This document shows, one piece after another, positions 1 through 5,442 of a stretch of DNA of 15,524 bases. The translations under genes and the position numbers were made by a program. The stretch lies in the NCBI GenBank assembly GCA_027083015.1, contig JALWQS010000113.1, positions 1-15,524 on the forward strand. The letters run 5' to 3'. Each line of letters starts with the position of its first letter. The first letter of the stretch is position 1. The stretch comes from Candidatus Woesearchaeota archaeon (GTDB lineage: Archaea > Nanobdellota > Nanobdellia > Woesearchaeales > UBA11576). A model generated the notes under the pieces. It was not told the DNA's origin, did not search any database, and saw only the letters and a list, made by a program, of their open reading frames with translations.

Positions 1-59
1 TTGATAACCTTCACATAATCCTCCGGGAGTTCCGAACCCCATGGGTCGATAGACTTCAT
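1..59 (-). CDS. trpS: Tryptophanyl-tRNA synthetase, N-terminal fragment (runs off window)
   Basis: A minus-strand frame opens with ATG at 59 and stays open to the window edge. It reads MKSIDPWGSELPEDYVKVI. The IDPWGS...EDY start is the usual N-terminus of archaeal TrpRS, which charges tRNA-Trp in the cytoplasm; the Rossmann HIGH and KMSKS motifs would lie outside the window. A T-rich TATA box (81-90) centred about 25 bp upstream of the ATG implies a leaderless mRNA. Only about 19 residues are visible, so the call rests on this short signature and on promoter spacing. Confidence 0.6.
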   Translation of the reverse strand, partial: MKSIDPWGSELPEDYVKVI

Positions 60-79
60 AGAGAAAACAAGAAAGGAAT

Positions 80-90
80 AATATAAAAAG
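80..90 (-). promoter_or_regulatory. TATA box of trpS (leaderless)
   Basis: The minus strand reads CTTTTTATATT, centred near 84. The ATG at 59 is about 25 bp downstream, the normal archaeal distance from TATA to transcription start, so transcription should begin at or next to the start codon. Confidence 0.55.
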
Positions 91-120
91 TTAACGTAAA
101 AACCATAAAACAAGTATGAA

Positions 121-137
121 TACAGTACGGACTGAAC
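121..137. promoter_or_regulatory. Inverted-repeat operator candidate upstream of trpS
   Basis: TACAGTACGGACTGAAC is an imperfect CAGT-N4-ACTG inverted repeat. It lies about 30 bp upstream of the trpS TATA box. It matches 15 of 17 bases of the element at 10647-10663, which sits upstream of another TATA box. A partial copy (CAGACTGAA) follows at 142-150. Confidence 0.45.
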
Positions 138-164
138 AAACCAGACTGAAAAACAAACGGCAAA

Positions 165-620
165 TCAGGAATCGGAAAAAATCCTCTTAACAACCTTAAG
201 ACCCAACTCCCTTTTTGCAGGAAAAGCAGCAATCGCTATACGAATATGAAAACAATTACCCGAGTCTGTTATCTGAAGCTTATTATCATCCAAAAGCGCA
301 TCCTTATCAAGACGGATAAAGAAGTTCAGATCAGAATCCAGACGTGAACCAGCCTGCCTCAGAAGAAGCGCTTTCTGCACAGAAGAAAGGTTATGGACAA
401 GGTTCGCTATGAACTTAGAAACATGAGAAGACCTTGAAAGGACAAGCTCAAGAATCATTATGCGCTTATCTTCAAAACCCAAAGCATAAGACCTCTTCAA
501 CTGAAGCTTCTCATCAGAAAGAGAAAAAGGAACAAGAGAAAGAAACCTCTCTTCAACCAAATAAGGATCCTCATGCTCATGGATGAAAACAGAGATCTTC
601 ACATTATGGGCTAATTTCAT
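165..620 (-). CDS. COG1325-type archaeal RNA-binding protein
   Basis: Predicted 151 aa from ATG 620. The sequence begins MKLAHNVKISVFIHEHEDP and carries LLRQAGSRLDSDLNFFIRLDK near the middle and GNCFHIRIAIAAFPAKRE near the C-terminus. I recognise this as the small archaeal family annotated as 'RNA-binding protein with dsRBD fold / exosome-associated' (COG1325). The biochemical role is not well defined; the link to the exosome comes from family annotation, not from this locus. The frame can be extended upstream to 803, but that stretch is hydrophobic, unlike the family, and overlaps the divergent gene. ATG 620 also fits the shared TATA box at 642-649 (25 bp away), so the mRNA is probably leaderless. 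Third codon positions are T-rich, as in the other minus-strand genes here. Confidence 0.75.
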   Translation of the reverse strand: MKLAHNVKISVFIHEHEDPYLVEERFLSLVPFSLSDEKLQLKRSYALGFEDKRIMILELVLSRSSHVSKFIANLVHNLSSVQKALLLRQAGSRLDSDLNFFIRLDKDALLDDNKLQITDSGNCFHIRIAIAAFPAKRELGLKVVKRIFSDS

Positions 621-641
621 AAATAAAGAGAAAAACGAATG

Positions 642-649
642 ATTTAAAT
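642..649. promoter_or_regulatory. Palindromic TATA box shared by two divergent leaderless genes
   Basis: ATTTAAAT is a perfect palindrome. Its centre lies about 25 bp from the minus-strand ATG at 620 and about 27 bp from the plus-strand ATG at 673. No other TATA-like sequence is visible in the 52-bp intergenic space, so one box may serve both directions. Confidence 0.55.
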
Positions 650-672
650 ACGTTTTGACGAAACAGAAAAAC

Positions 673-1578
673 ATGAAACACTCTCTAAAAATAACACTTA
701 TATTACTGGCTGTCTTCTTCATATCACAGGTTATCGGTCTGGTAGTGACTAACCAATACATAGTAAAAAGGACGGTGAATGAAACAACAGGCAAAGTAAA
801 CATAGAATATAAAACACTACCTTTAGATATGGAAAGACCTCAAGTTGAAGAATCACAATCATACATATTTATCGTACTGGCAGTCATAATAGGAACACTG
901 ATAGTGTTGGCACTGATAAGATTCAGAGGATACAAGGTGTGGAAAGCATGGTTCTTCATCTCTGTTGCGATATGCCTCTCAGTAGCATTCGCCGCGTTCG
1001 TGCCGAATATAGCAGCAATAACACTGGCGATCATAGTGGCAGCCTGGAAAACATACAAACCAAACTACATAATACACAACCTGTCAGAAGTGTTCATATA
1101 CGGGGGATTAGCAGCAATATTCGTACCGATAATGAACCTGCTATCAGCAACGATCCTTCTCATACTAATATCAATATATGATATGTACGCAGTATGGAAA
1201 AGCAAACACATGGTAAAGATGGCAACGTTCCAAGCACAATCAAAAGTATTCGCAGGACTATCAATACCCTACAAAATACCAAAGAAGAAAAAGAAAGAAG
1301 AAAAAGAAAAGAAAGGGCAAAAAGTAAAGAAGAAAAAAACCAAGATGACAGAAACCGCCATTCTCGGAGGCGGAGATATAGGATTCCCCTTATTATTCAC
1401 AGGAGTCGTGATGAAAATGGCAGGTTTTGCCAATGCACTGATAATAACTATCAGCGTAACAATCGCATTATTCCTACTATTATTCTTTGCAGAAAAAAAG
1501 AAATTCTACCCAGCAATGCCATTTGTAAGCGCAGGGTGCTTTATAGGGTACGGAATAGTATGGTTGCTAATTATGTGA
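673..1578 (+). CDS. Presenilin/signal-peptide-peptidase-like intramembrane aspartyl protease (A22 family)
   Basis: Predicted 301 aa, polytopic membrane protein. The active-site signatures of GxGD aspartyl proteases are visible: YD in a membrane segment (SIYDMYAV, Asp170), GGGD (Asp235) at the start of the next core helix, and a PAMP version of the PAL motif at residues 280-283. Hydrophobic segments occur at about residues 5-25, 64-82, 93-128, 139-169, 236-272 and 283-301. By family knowledge it cleaves transmembrane helices such as remnant signal peptides inside the membrane. Between the two catalytic Asp residues lies a very lysine-rich cytosolic-type loop (about residues 203-224). I chose ATG 673 rather than the upstream in-frame TTG at 655 because it begins a signal-like helix and lies 27 bp from the TATA box. 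Confidence 0.85.
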   Translation: MKHSLKITLILLAVFFISQVIGLVVTNQYIVKRTVNETTGKVNIEYKTLPLDMERPQVEESQSYIFIVLAVIIGTLIVLALIRFRGYKVWKAWFFISVAICLSVAFAAFVPNIAAITLAIIVAAWKTYKPNYIIHNLSEVFIYGGLAAIFVPIMNLLSATILLILISIYDMYAVWKSKHMVKMATFQAQSKVFAGLSIPYKIPKKKKKEEKEKKGQKVKKKKTKMTETAILGGGDIGFPLLFTGVVMKMAGFANALIITISVTIALFLLLFFAEKKKFYPAMPFVSAGCFIGYGIVWLLIM

Positions 1579-1613
1579 CGAGATATATGTATTGAAGAAA
1601 ATTAAAGGACGGG

Positions 1614-1952
1614 TCATCGCTTTCTTAACTGAAGATTCTTTAAGACATAAGAAACCTTATCCTGAATATCCTTATACTTAGGATCAATCTCAGAACCGGT
1701 AAGTTCAGTATACTTTTCCATAACAAAACTGTTAAGGATCTCCTGATCAGAATACTTCTTAAGACTAGGATTAAGCTTCTTAAAAACCTCAAGAAGCTGC
1801 TGAATAGCATCACCCTTAGGAGTCTTAGAAATCTTAATATCAAGAGGCGTATCAGGCTCAATACCAAGATCCTTTATTATGTTATTAGGAATGCGAACAG
1901 CAAGACAATTACCCCATTTTGCAGCATACTGAGTAAAGGTACGAGATTTCAT
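1614..1952 (-). CDS. AbrB/SpoVT (MazE-like) DNA-binding protein
   Basis: Predicted 112 aa. The N-terminal 45 residues (KWGNCLAVRIPNNIIKDLGI followed by EPDTPLDIKI) match the swapped-hairpin SpoVT/AbrB fold found in MazE-type antitoxins and transition-state regulators. The C-terminal half is helical and charged with no recognised domain. No toxin-like partner (PIN or MazF) is adjacent: downstream is the membrane protease gene in convergent orientation, 35 bp away, and upstream is the SRP RNA. The promoter has a TATA box about 26 bp before the ATG with an inverted repeat between them, suggesting self-regulation. A solitary transcription factor is as likely as an antitoxin. Confidence 0.7.
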   Translation of the reverse strand: MKSRTFTQYAAKWGNCLAVRIPNNIIKDLGIEPDTPLDIKISKTPKGDAIQQLLEVFKKLNPSLKKYSDQEILNSFVMEKYTELTGSEIDPKYKDIQDKVSYVLKNLQLRKR

Positions 1953-1955
1953 GAT

Positions 1956-1971
1956 ATATCCAAAAGGATAT
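1956..1971. promoter_or_regulatory. Inverted repeat at the start site of the AbrB-like gene
   Basis: ATATCC-AAAA-GGATAT is a perfect 6-bp-arm palindrome placed between the TATA box (1974-1983) and the start codon (1952 on the minus strand), where a bound protein would block transcription. A related ATATC-N5-GATAT element is at 9458-9472. Confidence 0.45.
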
Positions 1972-1973
1972 CC

Positions 1974-1983
1974 ATATATAAAT
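1974..1983 (-). promoter_or_regulatory. TATA box of the AbrB-like gene
   Basis: The minus strand reads ATTTATATAT, centred about 26 bp upstream of the ATG at 1952, implying a leaderless transcript. Confidence 0.5.
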
Positions 1984-2002
1984 GTTTTCAGAAATCAACT
2001 CT

Positions 2003-2018
2003 CTAAAAAATATAGAAA
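2003..2018 (-). terminator. T-rich terminator of the SRP RNA
   Basis: Immediately 3' of the last SRP helix the minus strand reads CTTTCTATATTTTTTA. A T-run following an RNA end is the usual archaeal termination signal. Confidence 0.5.
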
Positions 2019-2019
2019 G

Positions 2020-2343
2020 ATGGGCAGGCACCTCAGAGATGGACCTTAAAAAGACCTTCTAGTTGAACCTCAACCTTTCCTCAACTCCGCTACCCCTAGA
2101 GCACCGATCCCTGTGGTTAGGGCTGCTCTGTTCCCAGCCTCTCGAGCGCACAGGTTAATGATCAACAGGTATAATCACCTTATGCGTGACCCGGTTCCCG
2201 CAAGAACCAATCCCTAAGGACAGAGTCTCATCGTCCAAGCCAAGACCAAAAGACCTTAACAAGGCCGCTCTCCAAGTTCAGCCCCATCGTAAGTCGGTTG
2301 ATGGTAACAGGAGACGACTAACCTCCCAGCCTAGCCTGCCCAA
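2020..2343 (-). ncRNA. ffs: Archaeal signal recognition particle RNA (7S RNA)
   Basis: The minus-strand RNA of about 320 nt is closed by a perfect 9-bp terminal helix: TGGGCAGGC at the 5' end (complement of 2334-2342) pairs with GCCTGCCCA at the 3' end (complement of 2021-2029). The 5' domain shows the archaeal helix 3/4 pattern (GGTTAGTCGTCTCC, GTTACC, CAACCGACTTACGATGGGG). A hairpin GGTTC-TTGCG-GGAACC fits helix 6. The SRP54-binding helix 8 is seen as GGGAACAGAGCAGCC followed on its other arm by GGTGCTCTAGGGG. The length and terminal helix match archaeal SRP RNA. It acts in co-translational targeting of membrane and secreted proteins. Both ends are inferred from the terminal helix and the promoter distance. 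Confidence 0.85.
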
Positions 2344-2363
2344 GGTCACAGTATGCTCAATTG

Positions 2364-2372
2364 TTTTTAAAA
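2364..2372 (-). promoter_or_regulatory. TATA box of the SRP RNA gene
   Basis: TTTTTAAAA (minus strand TTTTAAAAA) is centred at about 2368, 25 bp from the inferred RNA 5' end near 2343. The spacing independently supports that 5' end. Confidence 0.55.
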
Positions 2373-2458
2373 GCTTTGGTAAGAAAAAACCATAGAAACA
2401 CTTAAAAATAGATAAAATAAATCAAATTCACTGAAGAATTACAACCAAAAACGAAACA

Positions 2459-2467
2459 TTTATAAAT
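2459..2467 (+). promoter_or_regulatory. TATA box of the RelA/SpoT-like gene transcript
   Basis: TTTATAAAT is a strong archaeal TATA box. Transcription would start near 2489, just before the first helix of the structured leader (2495). A weaker AT-rich box (TTATATAATG) follows at 2478-2487. Confidence 0.55.
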
Positions 2468-2494
2468 CAGTTCTGCTTATATAATGTATATGTC

Positions 2495-2654
2495 ATCTAG
2501 CGAAATATGTAATAGGAGAAACATCTTTGTGCTAGATAAGATCCTGTTTAACAAGGTCACATACAAAATTCATGTGTGGCGCTAAACAAAGTCCAAAACA
2601 AGACAGGGACTTTGTTGAAGCGCAAAAACTTATTCTGCCGTAACAAAGTTCCTG
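2495..2654 (+). promoter_or_regulatory. Structured 5' leader, or separate small RNA, with alternative pairings
   Basis: The 214 nt between the inferred start (about 2489) and the ATG at 2704 contain several helices. Helix 1: ATCTAGC 2495-2501 with GCTAGAT 2531-2537. Helix 2: GATCCTGTT with AACAAGGTC at 2540-2558. Helix 3: CACAT with ATGTG around 2558-2576. Helix 4: GCGCT plus AACAAAGTCC (2579-2594) with GGACTTTGTT plus AGCGC (2607-2623), ten continuous pairs extended by five after a small internal loop. A second copy of the left arm, AACAAAGTTCCTG (2642-2654), can pair over 13 positions with CAGGGACTTTGTT (2604-2616), which excludes helix 4. The two mutually exclusive states resemble a riboswitch or attenuator. 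No known riboswitch class is recognised. Confidence 0.5.
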
Positions 2655-2703
2655 AATATGAGCCAGTTTAGTGCTATAGAAACAACAAACAAGGTGTTGA
2701 GAG

Positions 2704-3492
2704 ATGAGAAGCATGGAACTACCCCCAGAGAACGAAGTTGTACTACTAGACCTAAGCCAATCATGCAGAAACCCGCAACGGCTAAAGGAACTAGTTGAAG
2801 AAGCAAGAGACAGAGTCACAGACGACCCAAAGGGTCAAGAAGACAACCTAGAAGACCTTCTCTTAGAAACAGAAAGCTTAGTCCTTAAGGACTATCCCCT
2901 AGTCAGAGAACTAGCAAGACACATAGCAGACAGATACTTCTCACCATACACAATAAAACATGAAACCTGCGGAGTAGCAGGAGCAAGCTATGTCAACCAA
3001 GGAACAAGAAACAAAGGACGAAGAGCATTAGTCTCCGGAATAAAAAAACCAGAAAGCATACTATCCAAACTAGGAAAAAAAATGCAAGGAAAGGAAGTCG
3101 TGTATCAAACATGGGAAGTCATACCCGCAATGGCAACACTGGCAAGTACAGAATACGCATTAGGAGATGTACTAAGATTAAGATCCATAGGAGAAAAGAT
3201 GTATGATGTAAGAGAAATGGTAGATGAGTTCCTAAAGGATCCGGACCTAAAAGTAAAAGAGAACGGAGTAGAATACATAAACGGAGGAAATACAGGATAC
3301 TATTTCGGATACCACATAGACCTGGTGATGGATGGCCTCAGAGTCGAACTGCAAGTAGTTCCAAAAGCAGTCAATTTCATGTCAAAAATAGACAACTATC
3401 ACAACAAGACAAAATATGACATGGACGGACTTCAGAGGAGGTATGAACTCAGAGAAGGACTGTACTTACCTACTGGCCTAAAAAAGAGATGA
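2704..3492 (+). CDS. RelA/SpoT-like nucleotidyltransferase (small alarmone-synthetase-like)
   Basis: Predicted 262 aa, soluble. The C-terminal half lines up with the (p)ppGpp synthetase fold: KKPESILSKL at 114-123 (family R.K...S nucleotide-binding helix); GDVLRLR with Asp155 and Arg160 (family D..G.R, metal-binding Asp); YFGYH with Tyr200, Gly202 and His204 (family Y.G.H); VELQVVP with Glu215 and Gln217 (family E.Q.R.); then SKIDNYHNKTKY at 227-238 (family I[ED]H...Y). His204 to Glu215 has exactly the family spacing of 11. The family Arg after E-Q is replaced. There is no HD hydrolase, TGS or ACT domain, so it resembles a small alarmone synthetase or a toxic relative (toxSAS) that modifies tRNA. 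The N-terminal 80 residues are helical and unassigned. An AGGTG ribosome site at 2692-2696 lies 7 nt before the ATG. The fold is fairly secure; the product made is unknown. Confidence 0.65.
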   Translation: MRSMELPPENEVVLLDLSQSCRNPQRLKELVEEARDRVTDDPKGQEDNLEDLLLETESLVLKDYPLVRELARHIADRYFSPYTIKHETCGVAGASYVNQGTRNKGRRALVSGIKKPESILSKLGKKMQGKEVVYQTWEVIPAMATLASTEYALGDVLRLRSIGEKMYDVREMVDEFLKDPDLKVKENGVEYINGGNTGYYFGYHIDLVMDGLRVELQVVPKAVNFMSKIDNYHNKTKYDMDGLQRRYELREGLYLPTGLKKR

Positions 3493-3555
3493 AAAAGAAA
3501 ACAAACCAACGAAAAAACAAAAAATAAACCAAGAAAGAACAAAGGTGGATGAGAG

Positions 3556-3924
3556 ATGGAAGAAAGACTCGAATTAAGAGTAAGATTGCCTGCAAGAGAA
3601 GAAGCAGGAGTTGAAAATGAAGTAAAAGAAGATAAAGCTATGAAAGTAGCAGCGGCTGAAGCAGATATCTACAATCTCCTTCAGGAATACAACCAAAGAT
3701 GCTGCATAGGAGAAGTAACAACGCGAAGAGTATGCATAGGAGCGATGAACAGAGGGCCTTTGGAGGAGGAGCTTGAACCGCTCTATACAAAAGCAGCAGA
3801 GTTATTGAATGACCTAAGAAGAACAGACCCTACACACTACGAGATGATACATGCCGACCTGGCAAGCGAAGACCCATTAGGGTTCTTAAACAAAGCACAA
3901 AGGTATAATCTCGGAAAACGTTAA
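3556..3924 (+). CDS. Unknown small helical protein downstream of the RelA/SpoT-like gene
   Basis: Predicted 122 aa, not recognised. It is acidic and largely helical, with no membrane segment or signal peptide. After a charged N-terminus (about residues 1-30) there is a helical body with two adjacent Cys residues (QRCCIGEV, 47-54) and a third nearby (RRVCIGAM, 57-64), and the ending SEDPLGFLNKAQRYNLGKR. It starts 63 bp after the RelA/SpoT-like stop, with no TATA box between and with a leader (AAAGGTGGATGAGAG before ATG) closely matching that of the upstream gene (AAGGTGTTGAGAG), so the two are probably co-transcribed and translated at matched rates. It could be a partner or antitoxin of the upstream enzyme; that is inference from position only. 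Confidence 0.5.
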   Translation: MEERLELRVRLPAREEAGVENEVKEDKAMKVAAAEADIYNLLQEYNQRCCIGEVTTRRVCIGAMNRGPLEEELEPLYTKAAELLNDLRRTDPTHYEMIHADLASEDPLGFLNKAQRYNLGKR

Positions 3925-3971
3925 GAGAACATAACAACTCAGAAAGCAAAGAACAGAGTTATTACCAAATC

Positions 3972-3982
3972 TTTTTATAAAT
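3972..3982 (+). promoter_or_regulatory. TATA box of the HIT gene pair (leaderless)
   Basis: TTTTTATAAAT is centred about 26 bp upstream of ATG 4003, so the transcript should start at the start codon. Confidence 0.6.
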
Positions 3983-4002
3983 CCTCTTTCTTCAATTATC
4001 AA

Positions 4003-4770
4003 ATGGAACTGAGTCCAGAACAAAAAAAAGCTCTGGAAGAGCAAAAAGAACAATGCATCTTCTGTAAAATAATAAAAGGAGAGATACCTACGAAAAAAGT
4101 ATATGAAGACGATAAGATAATCGCCATCCTAGACATCAGACCAGCAGCAAAAGGACATGTTCTGGTGATGCCAAAAGAACATTACCCCATCATGCCGCTG
4201 ATACCACCAGAAGATTTCAAATACTTGTTCTCTAAAGTGCGCGAGATAGATGGGTGCGTAAAAGATGCCTTATTATGCAAAGAAACAACAATTTTCATAG
4301 CAAATGGGCAAGCAGCAGGGCAACAAAGCCTACACTTTATGCTACACATAATACCAAGAGAAGGAAACGACGGCCTGGACTTCCTAGACATAAAAGGAAA
4401 AGAAACACCAGAAGAAGAAATCAAAGAAGTAACCAACAAATGCTCAGTTCTAGAACCAATGCTACAAAGGAACCTAACAATACTGGGCTTTACAGGAAAA
4501 AACGAAACACAAGAAGATAAAACCCAACAAGAAGGAAGAATAGGAATACCGAAAGCGACAAAAGAACAGATAATGCAGATAATAGAACAAAACCCGCAGA
4601 TAAAAAAGATAATACTACAGAGTCCGGAACAGTTTAAACAGATAATACCAAAACATCAACAACTAAAACAACTGTTCGCACCATTTGACCTTGATGAGAT
4701 AATAGAAGAAGTCAAAAAAAGGAACAAAGAAAAAGGAAAAATAGACCTAAAGGGAATAACAGACCATTAA
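4003..4770 (+). CDS. HIT-domain protein with degenerate catalytic triad
   Basis: Predicted 255 aa. Residues 15-120 form a clear HIT (histidine triad) domain: CIFCKIIKGEIPTKKVYEDD, AILDIRPAAKGHVLVMPKEH, then the triad region at 108-119. The family motif H-x-H-x-H-x-x-PR reads H111-F-M113-L-H115-I-I-P-R, so the central nucleophilic His is replaced by Met (codon ATG at 4339-4341). Typical HIT enzymes hydrolyse or transfer nucleotides through that His, so this one is likely inactive, or acts as a nucleotide-binding or structural subunit. Cys18 and Cys21 may form half of a zinc site as in many HIT proteins. The C-terminal 100 residues are an additional helical, Gln/Lys-rich region (IEQNPQIKKIILQSPEQFKQ) that is not part of the HIT fold. 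It is followed 10 bp later by a second HIT-like gene, in one operon. Confidence 0.8.
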   Translation: MELSPEQKKALEEQKEQCIFCKIIKGEIPTKKVYEDDKIIAILDIRPAAKGHVLVMPKEHYPIMPLIPPEDFKYLFSKVREIDGCVKDALLCKETTIFIANGQAAGQQSLHFMLHIIPREGNDGLDFLDIKGKETPEEEIKEVTNKCSVLEPMLQRNLTILGFTGKNETQEDKTQQEGRIGIPKATKEQIMQIIEQNPQIKKIILQSPEQFKQIIPKHQQLKQLFAPFDLDEIIEEVKKRNKEKGKIDLKGITDH

Positions 4771-4780
4771 GAAAAAGAAG

Positions 4781-5422
4781 ATGGATGAAAAGAAAGAGAA
4801 TAGGTTATACGAAGATGAGGAGATAATAGCTTATGTGCCCTCAAAACCCCTCCTAAAAGGACATATAATAGTTGAGAGTAAAAAAGAAGAACCATCAGTT
4901 CAGGAGATGGAAGAGAAAGACTTCCAACACCTTGTCTACGGAGCAAGCTTCGCAGCTACAGCACTCTTCGAGAACCTTGCAGCACAAGGGACAAATATAA
5001 TAATAAACACAGGAGGAAAACTCAAGAAAAGGAAAGAAGGGATGAAAGCACACGTCCTGGCCAGAATGATAGACGACGGAGCAAAACTTATGTGGACCCC
5101 AAAAGAGATACCAGAACCAGAAATGAAACAGATACAAGAAAAGATAAAAGACAAGTGCGGAATGCTGGGAATCAAGAAAAAAGAAAAAGAAGTCATAAAT
5201 CTTGACAAGAAAAAAATAGAAAAAGTGGAAACAGAGATAAAGCGTGATGAAAAAAAGAAAAAAGAAGAAACAAACAAAGAACCAGCAATCAGCGAACAAA
5301 AAGCAGAAAAAAGAACCGAAAAAGAGAAAAAATCAGAGATAAAAGAAACAAAGAAAGAAGAAAATAAAAACGAAGAAAAAGAAGAAAGCTACCTAATAAA
5401 ACAACTAAGAAGACTTCCATAG
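4781..5422 (+). CDS. Divergent HIT-like protein with charged C-terminal tail
   Basis: Predicted 213 aa. Residues 8-112 keep the HIT outline: NRLYEDEEIIAYVPSKPLLKGHIIVESKK corresponds to the first two strands and helix, TNIIINTGG to the strand before the triad, and MKAHVLARM to the triad strand. Only the last His (H91, in HVLAR for the usual HVIPR) is left; the positions of the first and catalytic His are Gly87 and Lys89. Residues 140-205 are an extremely Lys/Glu-rich low-complexity tail ending in YLIKQLRRLP. The start is 10 bp after the stop of the preceding HIT gene, with no clear Shine-Dalgarno. The two may form a heterodimer in which neither subunit is catalytic; that is inference from adjacency. 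The gene ends 20 bp from the convergent HD hydrolase gene. Confidence 0.65.
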   Translation: MDEKKENRLYEDEEIIAYVPSKPLLKGHIIVESKKEEPSVQEMEEKDFQHLVYGASFAATALFENLAAQGTNIIINTGGKLKKRKEGMKAHVLARMIDDGAKLMWTPKEIPEPEMKQIQEKIKDKCGMLGIKKKEKEVINLDKKKIEKVETEIKRDEKKKKEETNKEPAISEQKAEKRTEKEKKSEIKETKKEENKNEEKEESYLIKQLRRLP

Positions 5423-5442
5423 ACTTATTCTAAAACAGATGA

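Noticed and set aside
621..803. Upstream extension of the COG1325 gene to 803
   Set aside because: The extra residues are hydrophobic and unlike the family, overlap the divergent protease gene, and ignore the TATA box that fits ATG 620.
4895..5299. Phe-rich frames antisense to the second HIT gene
   Set aside because: Mirror image of a Lys/Glu-rich coding tail; composition artefact.
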